This document shows positions 6,733 through 12,887 of a stretch of DNA of 12,887 nucleotides, piece after piece. Both the position numbers and the translations under genes were made by a program. Position 1 is the first letter of the stretch. Each line of letters starts with the position of its first letter. Under the pieces are notes generated by a model. That model saw nothing but the letters and a program-made list of their open reading frames with translations. It was not told the origin of the DNA and did no database searches. The stretch comes from Elusimicrobia bacterium RIFCSPLOWO2_01_FULL_59_12 (GTDB lineage: Bacteria > Elusimicrobiota > Elusimicrobia > 2-01-FULL-59-12), in contig MGUR01000006.1 of the NCBI GenBank assembly GCA_001800075.1, positions 47,263 through 60,149 of the forward strand. The letters run 5' to 3'.

Positions 6733-7329
6733 GTGCGCGCGGGATGGCATGCCGTCCTTTGCGTCGCCTTAGGCGTTGCCGGCTGCGCACCCTCCCGGGT
6801 CTTTGTTTCAGAGAAGTACCTCCGGCCCCAGCGCATGGCCGTGCTGCCGATGCAAAACGAGACCAACGACCTGGATGGCCCCCAGTTTGTACGACAGGCT
6901 CTTTTCAATCAGCTCACGCAGCGCGGTTACCCGCTGGTTCCCCTGGCGGAAGTTGACCAGAAACTGCTGGACCAGGGGTTCACGGACGGCGGTCAACTGG
7001 GCGCCACGACGCCGCAGAAAATCGGGGAATGGATCGGCGCTGACGGATTGTTCTACAGCACGCTGGAAGAGTTCAACTACATTATCCTCGGGTATTACGC
7101 CCAGCGCATCGTAAAGATCAAAGGCCAGCTGTTTAACGCGAAAACCGGGGAAGAACTGTGGACCGCAAGCCGCGGATGGGCCACTCGGATGGTCGCGGCG
7201 AACAAAGAAGATGCGAAAAAAGCGTTCGCCGTGCAAATGGCCGCCAAGGCGATTGAGAAAATGACACACGTGCCCCTTCAGCTTGAAACACGGGAAGCCG
7301 TCCAGCGCCTGCTGGGCACGCTCCCTTAA
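6733..7329 (+). CDS. GNA1162-type (DUF799) lipoprotein
   Basis: Lipoprotein of 198 residues starting at a GTG six bases after the previous stop. The signal peptide is short, with lipobox VAGC (C18, followed by Ala: outer-membrane type). The mature part matches the GNA1162 (DUF799) outline: RPQRMAVLPMQNETND (31-46), a helix LFNQLTQRGYPLVPLAEVD (57-75), IGEWIGADGLFY (97-108), and a strand pair ending LFNAKTGEELWTASRG (133-148). GNA1162 of Neisseria has a TolB-N/CsgG-like fold, and relatives often lie beside a CsgG-like gene, as here. No strong ribosome binding site precedes the GTG, which suggests coupled translation. Function is unproven; an accessory role to the CsgG-like partner is the natural guess. 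Confidence 0.75.
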   Translation: MRAGWHAVLCVALGVAGCAPSRVFVSEKYLRPQRMAVLPMQNETNDLDGPQFVRQALFNQLTQRGYPLVPLAEVDQKLLDQGFTDGGQLGATTPQKIGEWIGADGLFYSTLEEFNYIILGYYAQRIVKIKGQLFNAKTGEELWTASRGWATRMVAANKEDAKKAFAVQMAAKAIEKMTHVPLQLETREAVQRLLGTLP

Positions 7330-7344
7330 CTAAGGAGATTTTGT

Positions 7345-8265
7345 ATGAACCATTTGAAATGTATCCTGAACCTTTCGCTGGTCGTCCTGATCGCGGGCTG
7401 CAGCCCTTCCACCACCGTCAAACAGAAACAGCCGATGACCCAGGATGAGAACAAAGCGATGGCGGGGCTGAAGCGCCGCATCGGCGTGGTGGATTTCCAG
7501 AATAAAACGACCTACGGCGCCAACCGCTTGGGCACCTCGGCCTCGGACATTCTGATTACGGAGCTCGCGAAGTCCAACCGCTTCATTGTCGTGGAACGGG
7601 ATAAGCTGGATAAGCTGATGGAAGAGCAGAAACTGGGCATGAGCGGCGCGATAGATCCGGGCACCGCCGCTAAAATGGGCAAAATTCTCGGCTTGAATGC
7701 GATCGTGACAGGAGCCATCTCGCAATTCGGCCAACAGACGGAAGGGTCCGAGTATCTGGTGACCCAGTCGAAGAACCAGGTGGTGAAATGCGCGGTAGAC
7801 ATTCGCGTCGTGGATGTGGAAACAGGCCAGGTCCTCTACGCGGACTCCGGGGCGGGCCTGGCGCGCAAGCACACAGGCGGCGTGTTTGGTTTGGGAACCC
7901 GTGCGGGGTATGATGAAACCCTGGAAGGGGAAGCGCTGCGGGCCGCCATCGTCAAGTTTGTGAACAACATCGTCACCCAGGTGAGCAAGAAACCCTGGAG
8001 CTGCCGGGTGGCGGACGTGGAAGGGCAAAGCGTCTATTTGAATGCGGGGCATAACTCCGGTTTGGAAATCGGCCAAAAGCTGACCGCTTTTCACATCGGC
8101 CGGCCCATCAAGGACCCCGCGTCGGGGCTGGTGATCGGCAACACCGAAACCAAAGTCGGTGATCTTAAAGTGGTCCGCTATTTTGGCGATGATGGGTCCG
8201 TGGCGGACTTAGCGGGTGGGACGATGCCCTCGGCCGGCGACCTGGCCCGCGTCAAAGAGGATTAA
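7345..8265 (+). CDS. CsgG-family lipoprotein with FlgT-C-like tail
   Basis: Lipoprotein of 306 residues, last gene of the operon. AAGGAG (7332-7337) lies seven bases before the ATG, the best ribosome binding site among the four. Lipobox IAGC with C19, followed by Ser. Residues ~44-215 are a CsgG domain: RRIGVVDFQNKT, ASDILITELAKSNRFIVVERDKLDKLMEEQKL, AAKMGKILGLNAIVTGAI, VDIRVVDVETGQVLYAD and a closing helix AIVKFVNNIVTQV. Residues ~219-304 form a second, beta-rich module (VADVEGQSVYLNAGHNSGLEIGQKL, described by its ends 222-246) reminiscent of FlgT-C. CsgG forms the outer-membrane pore for curli subunits; HfaB is a holdfast relative. No CsgA, B, E or F gene is seen, and the Gly-rich loop 178-188 could differ from the CsgG pore segment. 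Pore function is therefore inferred only. Confidence 0.82.
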   Translation: MNHLKCILNLSLVVLIAGCSPSTTVKQKQPMTQDENKAMAGLKRRIGVVDFQNKTTYGANRLGTSASDILITELAKSNRFIVVERDKLDKLMEEQKLGMSGAIDPGTAAKMGKILGLNAIVTGAISQFGQQTEGSEYLVTQSKNQVVKCAVDIRVVDVETGQVLYADSGAGLARKHTGGVFGLGTRAGYDETLEGEALRAAIVKFVNNIVTQVSKKPWSCRVADVEGQSVYLNAGHNSGLEIGQKLTAFHIGRPIKDPASGLVIGNTETKVGDLKVVRYFGDDGSVADLAGGTMPSAGDLARVKED

Positions 8266-8279
8266 AATAAAATAGGACA

Positions 8280-8304
8280 TGCGGCGGATGAGTTCATCGC
8301 CGCA
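8280..8304. repeat. Strong hairpin after the lipoprotein operon
   Basis: TGCGGCG (8280-8286) pairs with CGCCGCA (8298-8304), extended inside by ATG/CAT with one bulged G, closing on a four-base loop. It begins 15 bases after the last lipoprotein stop. No T-run follows on the + strand, so it is not a textbook intrinsic terminator. It may stabilise the 3' end of the operon mRNA or act as a weak terminator. Confidence 0.5.
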
Positions 8305-8309
8305 AGTCC

Positions 8310-8356
8310 CGTACCGATCCCAGTAATTAAATAGCCGGTACGTCCCGACTATTTAA
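8310..8356 (+). promoter_or_regulatory. Interleaved inverted repeats in the recA leader (pseudoknot or switch candidate)
   Basis: CGTACCG (8310-8316) is complementary to CGGTACG (8336-8342). TTAAATAG (8327-8334) is complementary to CTATTTAA (8349-8356). The arms alternate as A-B-A'-B', with one base between B and A', ten bases between A and B, and six between A' and B'. This geometry could form an H-type pseudoknot, or allow two mutually exclusive hairpins. As DNA, the same dyads could be overlapping operators. No LexA box of the E. coli (CTG-N10-CAG) or Gram-positive (GAAC-N4-GTTC) type was found in the leader. Confidence 0.4.
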
Positions 8357-8404
8357 GTTAATTGGAACGGGATGTCGAAAAGGAATAGCGAACGGGAGAA
8401 CATC

Positions 8405-9481
8405 ATGATCAAAGATGAACGAATGAAAGCGTTGGAGCTGGCGTTGTCCCAGATTGAGAAAGATTTCGGGAAAGAAGCCATCATGAAGCTGGGTGACAAA
8501 AATATCAGAACTCATGTGGAAGCGATCCCTACGGGCGCGCTGTCGCTGGACGTGGCGATCGGCGTCGGAGGCATCCCGCGCGGCCGGGTGGTTGAGATCT
8601 ACGGTCCGGAATCGTCCGGGAAGACCACGCTTTCCCTGCATATTGTCGCGAACATGCAGAAGCGGGGCGGGATTGCCGCCTTCATCGATGCGGAACATGC
8701 GATGGACCCGGTTTACGCCAAGAGGCTTGGCGTGGATACGGAAAACCTGCTGATCTCCCAGCCTGACTCCGGCGAACAAGCGCTGGAAATCACCGAAACC
8801 CTGGTGCGATCCGGCGCCGTGGATGTCATCGTGATAGATTCCGTGGCCGCTTTGGTGCCGCGGTCGGAAATCGAAGGGGATATGGGCGACGCCCAGATGG
8901 GCATGCAGGCCCGATTGATGTCGCAGGCGCTGCGCAAACTGACCGGGACCCTCGCCAAGTCCAGGACCAGCCTGATTTTCATCAACCAGCTGCGCCACAA
9001 GCTCGGCGTGATGTTCGGCAATCCGGAGACGACGCCGGGCGGCCTGGCGCTCAAGTTCTACGCCTCGCTCCGGCTGGATATCCGCCGCATCGAAGCGATC
9101 AAGGTCGGCGATCAATCCGTAGGCAGCCGGGTCCGGGTAAAGGTGGTTAAAAACAAAGTGGCGCCGCCCTTCCGCCAGGCGGAATTCGACATGTATTACG
9201 GCGAAGGAATTTCCCGGGAGGGATGCCTGCTCGATTGCGGCGTCGAGGCCGGGATCGTTGAGAAGTCCGGTGCGTGGTTCCTCTGGGGCGACGAACGCCT
9301 CGGCCAGGGCCGCGATAACGCCCGCGCCTTCCTCAAAGAGCATCCCGCCAGCGCCGATAAGATCGAGGCCTTGCTGAGGCAGAAGTATTTCGTTACGGAC
9401 CCCGCCGTGTCAGCGGCGGCGGATAAATCAGCCGTCAAGGCGGAACCCAAGCGCTCGGAGGTTGTCAGTTCCAAGCGATAG
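8405..9481 (+). CDS. recA: RecA recombinase
   Basis: ATP-dependent strand-exchange protein for homologous recombination, and the co-protease that triggers LexA cleavage where an SOS system exists. From the ATG at 8405 the product has 358 residues. Walker A is GPESSGKT (67-74), catalytic E97 lies in FIDAEHAMDP, Walker B is VIVID (141-145), loop L2 runs from INQLRHK through GVMFGNPETTPGG, and ALKFYASLRLDIRR follows. The start at 8405 has GGGAG (8394-8398) six bases upstream and gives the usual RecA N-terminus; an in-frame ATG at 8372 would add 11 residues with a poorer site. The C-terminal tail (about 331-358) is Ala/Ser/Lys-rich with a slight positive charge, unlike the acidic tail of the E. 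coli protein. Its last 20 bases overlap the next gene. Confidence 0.97.
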   Translation: MIKDERMKALELALSQIEKDFGKEAIMKLGDKNIRTHVEAIPTGALSLDVAIGVGGIPRGRVVEIYGPESSGKTTLSLHIVANMQKRGGIAAFIDAEHAMDPVYAKRLGVDTENLLISQPDSGEQALEITETLVRSGAVDVIVIDSVAALVPRSEIEGDMGDAQMGMQARLMSQALRKLTGTLAKSRTSLIFINQLRHKLGVMFGNPETTPGGLALKFYASLRLDIRRIEAIKVGDQSVGSRVRVKVVKNKVAPPFRQAEFDMYYGEGISREGCLLDCGVEAGIVEKSGAWFLWGDERLGQGRDNARAFLKEHPASADKIEALLRQKYFVTDPAVSAAADKSAVKAEPKRSEVVSSKR

Positions 9482-10352
9482 CGAGGTCTTAGAGTCCTTT
9501 CTTCGGCATTTACGCGTTGAGCGGGGGGTTTCCCCGCGAACGCTGATCAGTTATAAGACAGACCTCCGCGCCTACCTGCTGTGGCTGACCGAGCGTCAGA
9601 AAGATCCGCTTCACGTAACCCACGAAGACCTCACGGACTATCTCTGGAGCCGCAAATCCCAAGGCATCCAGGCGACGTCCCTTGCCCGCTATATCGCCAG
9701 CTTGCGGTCGTTCTATCGTTTCCTGCTTGCGGACGGGCACCTGGATAAAGACCCTTCCGCGTTTCTCCAAACGCCCCGCAAGCCGGAACGCCTTCCGCGC
9801 TACCTAAGCGTAGAGGAAGTCTCGCGTTTGATGAGTTCCATCCGCGGGCAACGCCTCCCCCGCGTTCGGCTTCGCGCCATGTTGGAGTTGATGTACGCCA
9901 CCGGACTGCGCGTAAGTGAGCTCACGCAGTTGACCTTTGACCAGCTCGATTTATCGGTGGGCTATGTGCGAGCCTTTGGCAAGGGGTCCAAGGAACGCAT
10001 CGTGCCTGTGGGAGAGCGGGCGCGGCTGGCAATTCAGGGGTATTTGAACCGCCGACCGGAAACCCCCGCAGCCATTAAAACGATATTCGTCTCCAATCGG
10101 AAGACGCCGATGAGCCCAGTGCAGTTCTGGCGCCTGGTCCGCGCGGCCGCCCGCGAGGCGGGTATCCAAAAGCCGGTCAGCCCCCACACCCTTCGCCACT
10201 CCTTCGCCTCGCATCTGGTTCAGAACGGCGCGGACCTGCGCGCGGTGCAGGAAATGCTCGGCCACGCCTCCATCGCCACCACGCAGATCTACACGCACCT
10301 CAACAAATCGCACCTCCAGGAAGCGCACCGAAAATATCATCCCCGGTCCTGA
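9462..10352 (+). CDS. xerD: Tyrosine recombinase of the XerC/XerD family (XerD-like)
   Basis: Site-specific recombinase that, in known bacteria, resolves chromosome dimers at dif together with FtsK. The 296 residues match the Xer length. The N-terminal SAM-like DNA-binding domain begins SFLRHLRVERGVSPRT. Catalytic residues are R150 (ATGLRVSEL), K174 (GKGSKERIVPV), H242 and R245 (PHTLRHSFASH), H268 (MLGHAS) and the nucleophile Y277 (TTQIYTHL). The ending EAHRKYHPR is more like XerD than XerC, but the two are hard to separate by eye. The start is a TTG at 9462 inside the end of recA, overlapping it by 20 bases. GGAGG abuts it directly, which is too close for ideal spacing, and no better in-frame start exists, so coupling to recA is likely. 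Confidence 0.88.
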   Translation: MSVPSDSEVLESFLRHLRVERGVSPRTLISYKTDLRAYLLWLTERQKDPLHVTHEDLTDYLWSRKSQGIQATSLARYIASLRSFYRFLLADGHLDKDPSAFLQTPRKPERLPRYLSVEEVSRLMSSIRGQRLPRVRLRAMLELMYATGLRVSELTQLTFDQLDLSVGYVRAFGKGSKERIVPVGERARLAIQGYLNRRPETPAAIKTIFVSNRKTPMSPVQFWRLVRAAAREAGIQKPVSPHTLRHSFASHLVQNGADLRAVQEMLGHASIATTQIYTHLNKSHLQEAHRKYHPRS

Positions 10353-10359
10353 CCCCGCC

Positions 10360-12033
10360 ATGTTTGCTTTTTCCTGGAAAGAACGTCAGAGCGCCATCGA
10401 CACCTGCAAGGCGCGTTCCACTGAACTCCTGATCATCGGCGGCGGGGTGGTCGGCTGCAGCATTGCGGCCCACGCCGCCCTGCTGGGACTGGATTGCGTC
10501 CTGGTCGAACGGAACGATTTCGCCGCAGGCACCAGCGGGAACTCCACCGGCCTCGCCCACGCGGGTCTGCGCTATCTGGCGCAAGGCCGTTTCGGATATG
10601 TTTTCAGGGAAGCCCGAGAGCGGCTTCTTTTGGAGCGGTTGGCGCCGCATTGGGTGCAGCCGTTTCCCTTTCTTTTCCCGGTGTTTAAAGGGGATCCGTA
10701 CGGCCTCTTCAGCATCCGGTTGGGGACAAAGCTTTATGACATGATTTACCGTTTGGCCACCCTCGGGATCGGCGCTTATGTCGGTCAGCGCCATCGGGAG
10801 GTCACGGCCTCGGAGCTTGTGGAGCGGGTCCCGGGATTGGAGACTCAGGGCCTGAAGGGGGGGACGGAGTATTTTGTCGATGCGCGCCTCAGTGATTCGC
10901 GGTTTACGCTTGGGTTTGCTCAAAAAGCCGCGGAGTTCGGAGCGCGGGTGATCAATCACGCCTCCCTGGTGTCCTTTACGGAAAGCGACGGCCGGCTGAC
11001 CGGCGCGACGCTCCGTGACGAGGTGACGCAAACCCTTTTTCCTGTTCTGGCCCAGAAGATCATTAACGCGACAGGTCCGTGGATCGATGAAATCCGCCAA
11101 CTGGCGGGGCTGACGGAACCGCTTCTGCAAAACAGCAAAGGGATCCATCTGATCGTTGACCGCGTAGCGGAGTACCCGCTGATTTTGTCGACCCACGTGC
11201 GGGGCCAGGTGTTTTTCATCATCCCGATCGGCCGCCGTCTTTCGCTGGTCGGCACCACCGACACCCCCTACGCGGGCTCTCCGGACGATGCGGTCCCCGC
11301 GGCGTCCGATGTGGCTGAACTGGTCGGGCACCTATTCCGTTTCTTTCCGAAACTCCGTCCCAAAGCGGACACGCCTGAGAAAGAAGTCCGCCAATATGAA
11401 AAGGAGCACCTGCACGAAGTCTACTGGGGCCTTCGCCCGCTCCTGCGTCAGAAAACATCCACGCTTCGGGCGTCCCGCGAACATCGGCTCTATAAAGAAG
11501 CCAAAGGCCTGTGGTCGGCGCCCGGCGTCAAGTTGACCGCGGGTCGCATCGCGGGGGTCCAGATGGCCCGCGAGGCGTGGAATGACTTACGCGGGACGGC
11601 GCCGCCGAGGAGGGCGTTGGTGACGCTCCCGGGAGGCGAATTTGGCGATTTCCGAAGTTATGTGATGCAGGCGCGCGCCAAAATGGGCGTCTACTCGGAT
11701 GATCAGCTGAAATATTTGATCGGCCGGTATGGAACGTTGTACACCGAAGTGCTCCATTGGGCGGACCGGGACCCGGGGTACCGCGACAAGGTGCTTGCGG
11801 AGGAGCATTGGATGTACGCGGAAGTCGCCTACGCCGCGCATCATGAGATGGCCCTGACGCTGAATGATTTCCTCTGGCGGCGGGTCCGCTGGGCGCGCCT
11901 GCGCGATCTTCCGGACTCCACGGTTCAGAAGATCGCGGAGATCCTCGGCCAGTACCTGAAGTGGTCCAAGCAGGACGTTCAAAAACAGGTGGAATCGTTT
12001 AAGCAAGAGCTCCGCGCGCATCGTCGATCCTAA
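10360..12033 (+). CDS. glpD: FAD-dependent glycerol-3-phosphate dehydrogenase
   Basis: Oxidises sn-glycerol-3-phosphate to dihydroxyacetone phosphate, passing electrons to the quinone pool at the inner membrane. The 557-residue length fits the longer Bacillus/mitochondrial type better than the 501-residue E. coli enzyme. The FAD-binding Rossmann motif is LLIIGGGVVG (23-32), ending in the acidic residue of LVERNDF. The block GTSGNSTGLAHAGLRYL (57-73) corresponds to the family's GTSSRSTKLIHGGLRYL, with changes noted. Later blocks include INATGPWIDEI, FIIPIGRRLSLVGTTDTPY and YWGLRPLL. A helical C-terminal domain follows (about 430-557). The ATG lies seven bases after the xer stop without a strong ribosome binding site. 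PgsA in the same window also uses glycerol-3-phosphate. The fourth step of the packed run is the sirtuin, which starts at the base after this stop. Confidence 0.9.
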   Translation: MFAFSWKERQSAIDTCKARSTELLIIGGGVVGCSIAAHAALLGLDCVLVERNDFAAGTSGNSTGLAHAGLRYLAQGRFGYVFREARERLLLERLAPHWVQPFPFLFPVFKGDPYGLFSIRLGTKLYDMIYRLATLGIGAYVGQRHREVTASELVERVPGLETQGLKGGTEYFVDARLSDSRFTLGFAQKAAEFGARVINHASLVSFTESDGRLTGATLRDEVTQTLFPVLAQKIINATGPWIDEIRQLAGLTEPLLQNSKGIHLIVDRVAEYPLILSTHVRGQVFFIIPIGRRLSLVGTTDTPYAGSPDDAVPAASDVAELVGHLFRFFPKLRPKADTPEKEVRQYEKEHLHEVYWGLRPLLRQKTSTLRASREHRLYKEAKGLWSAPGVKLTAGRIAGVQMAREAWNDLRGTAPPRRALVTLPGGEFGDFRSYVMQARAKMGVYSDDQLKYLIGRYGTLYTEVLHWADRDPGYRDKVLAEEHWMYAEVAYAAHHEMALTLNDFLWRRVRWARLRDLPDSTVQKIAEILGQYLKWSKQDVQKQVESFKQELRAHRRS

Positions 12034-12858
12034 ATGGCCCTTGTCAAAGCCTTACCCATCGCCCGAAAACTTTTAAAGCAGGCTCGAAAGATCTGCGTCC
12101 TGACAGGCGCCGGTATTTCGGCCGAAAGCGGTTTGAAAACCTTCCGGGACGCGGGCGGTCTTTGGGAAGAACACCCCGTTGAGAAAGTGGCCACGCCGCA
12201 GGGGTTTTCACGGGATCCGGAGCTCGTGTGGCGCTTCTACAATGCCCGCAGGAAAAGCGCTGACGTGGCCGCGCCGAACGCCGCGCATCTGGCGCTTGCC
12301 CGGCTTGAATTGGCCAAGGGTCGCCAGGCCAAGACCCGGCCGCACAAGGCGCATGAACCCTCGAACGGCAACGGCAATGGAAATGGGAACGGCCTTTCTC
12401 ATAAAAAGATCTTCCCTTTCACCCTGCTCACGCAGAATATTGACGGCCTGCACCAGCAAGCCGGAAGCGTCAACGTGGTCGAACTGCATGGAAGCATCTG
12501 GAAGGTGCGCTGCACCGACTGCGGCGCGGTGACTTCGGATCATCCGATCGAGCTGCCGATCCTTCCAAGATGCGAAGCGTGCGAGGGGCTGCTTCGTCCG
12601 CACGTCGTGTGGTTCGGAGAAAATCTCGACCCTGTCGTCCTGGAACAAGCCGAGCAGGCCTCCGTGTCCTGCGACCTCTTCCTGGTCATCGGGACCTCGG
12701 CCATCGTTCAGCCCGCCGCCTCGTATCCCTTCATTGCCTCCCAGCGAAACGTACCCGTCATCGAAATCAATGTAGAAAACACCCCGGTTTCCGCCATCGC
12801 CGCCGCGACCCTCCTGGGCAAAGCCGGAGAGCTCCTGCCGAAACTCGTCAGCGACTAG
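12034..12858 (+). CDS. cobB: NAD-dependent protein deacylase, class III sirtuin (CobB/SIRT5-like)
   Basis: Removes acyl groups from lysine side chains using NAD+, in the cytoplasm. The 274 residues contain LTGAGISAESGLKTFRD (23-39), TQNIDGLH (133-140), the catalytic His152 in ELHGSIW, four zinc cysteines (C160, C163, C180, C183), and GTSAIVQPA and IEINVENTP in the Rossmann part. FYNARR gives Y69 and R72, the Tyr-x-x-Arg pair that in CobB and SIRT5 binds acidic acyl groups such as succinyl, so desuccinylase activity is plausible. Unusual is an insertion of about 30 residues (95-125) before the TLLTQN strand, including five Asn-Gly pairs. The ATG directly follows the glpD stop with no gap, implying coupled translation. 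The symbol reflects similarity, not proven orthology. Confidence 0.9.
   Translation: MALVKALPIARKLLKQARKICVLTGAGISAESGLKTFRDAGGLWEEHPVEKVATPQGFSRDPELVWRFYNARRKSADVAAPNAAHLALARLELAKGRQAKTRPHKAHEPSNGNGNGNGNGLSHKKIFPFTLLTQNIDGLHQQAGSVNVVELHGSIWKVRCTDCGAVTSDHPIELPILPRCEACEGLLRPHVVWFGENLDPVVLEQAEQASVSCDLFLVIGTSAIVQPAASYPFIASQRNVPVIEINVENTPVSAIAAATLLGKAGELLPKLVSD
12364..12393 (+). repeat. Five in-frame Asn-Gly codon pairs within the sirtuin gene
   Basis: Five consecutive six-base units of the form AAY-GGN encode (Asn-Gly)x5. Third-position differences between units (AAC/AAT, GGC/GGA/GGG) show that the tract is not a fresh perfect microsatellite. It sits in the insertion between the small-domain helix and the conserved TLLTQN strand. 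Confidence 0.85.
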
Positions 12859-12887
12859 CCTCTCCCCCAGCCCCTCTCCCGATGGGA
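12859..12887. repeat. Start of a CT-rich intergenic repeat, cut by the window edge
   Basis: After the sirtuin stop the sequence is a C/T-rich tract with two CCCTCTCC-like units, and CTCTCCC-GAT-GGGA begins an inverted repeat whose right arm is cut off. Similar C/T-rich palindromic sequences are common after genes in many bacteria and can act as terminators or dispersed repeats. Too little is visible to decide. Confidence 0.3.

Noticed and set aside
7330..8094. Minus-strand open frame of 254 codons over the CsgG-like gene
   Set aside because: Mirror of the CsgG-like gene, which has a lipobox, a strong ribosome binding site and family motifs; the antisense product has none.
8280..8320. Intrinsic terminator after the lipoprotein operon
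   Set aside because: The hairpin is strong but is followed by a mixed sequence and not a T-run, so it was listed only as an inverted repeat.
8266..8404. LexA-type SOS box upstream of recA
   Set aside because: No CTG-N10-CAG or GAAC-N4-GTTC pattern was found in the leader; a lineage-specific box cannot be excluded.
8327..9343. Minus-strand open frame of 338 codons over recA
   Set aside because: Antisense to an unmistakable RecA; the product has no recognisable motif.
10300..11331. Minus-strand open frame of 343 codons over xer and glpD
   Set aside because: Antisense to GlpD, whose FAD motifs are clear; the translated product is Arg/Gln/Gly-rich and resembles no family.
1..12887. CRISPR arrays, tRNA or rRNA genes, dif site
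   Set aside because: No regularly spaced direct repeats, no cloverleaf or conserved rRNA segments and no dif-like 28-mer were noticed on reading both strands; this is by eye and not a computed search.

Overview
The window reads as the chromosome of a Gram-negative bacterium with fairly high GC. Four neighbouring genes encode lipoproteins whose signals fit the outer membrane, and the housekeeping genes pgsA, pgpA, recA, a Xer recombinase and glpD lie together. Nothing seen fixes the phylum. The tight head-to-tail gene packing and the pgsA-pgpA...recA linkage fit many lineages, including uncultured ones. All genes are on the + strand except one transposase.

Layout: (1) 2-3254, a tightly packed group. 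The 3' part of pgsA overlaps pgpA by an ATGA junction, followed by a DUF255/YyaL-type thioredoxin-fold protein. The first two make phosphatidylglycerol. (2) 3255-5070, a gene-poor stretch holding a complete IS110-family transposase on the minus strand. Its flanks are rich in dyad symmetry and one of them probably encodes the element's guide (bridge) RNA. (3) 5085-8265, a sigma70-like promoter followed by four lipoprotein genes packed head to tail: an LPP20-like protein, a three-domain FlgT-like protein, a GNA1162-like protein and a CsgG-like protein with a FlgT-C-like tail. Three of them share one signature strand, so the operon looks like a diverged, domain-shuffled family. It resembles CsgG/FlgT envelope machinery, but no curli or flagellar genes are present. 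(4) 8266-8404, a recA leader with a strong hairpin and an interleaved pair of inverted repeats that could form an H-type pseudoknot or two exclusive folds. (5) 8405-12858, a second packed run: recA, a XerC/D-type recombinase whose TTG start overlaps recA, glpD, and a class III (CobB/SIRT5-like) sirtuin that starts on the base after the glpD stop codon.

The genes link membrane phospholipid synthesis (pgsA, pgpA, and glpD acting on glycerol-3-phosphate), envelope lipoproteins, DNA repair and chromosome dimer resolution (recA, xer), and protein deacylation. The best candidate for an undescribed system is the four-lipoprotein operon. The recA leader and the RNA-rich flanks of the IS110 element come next.
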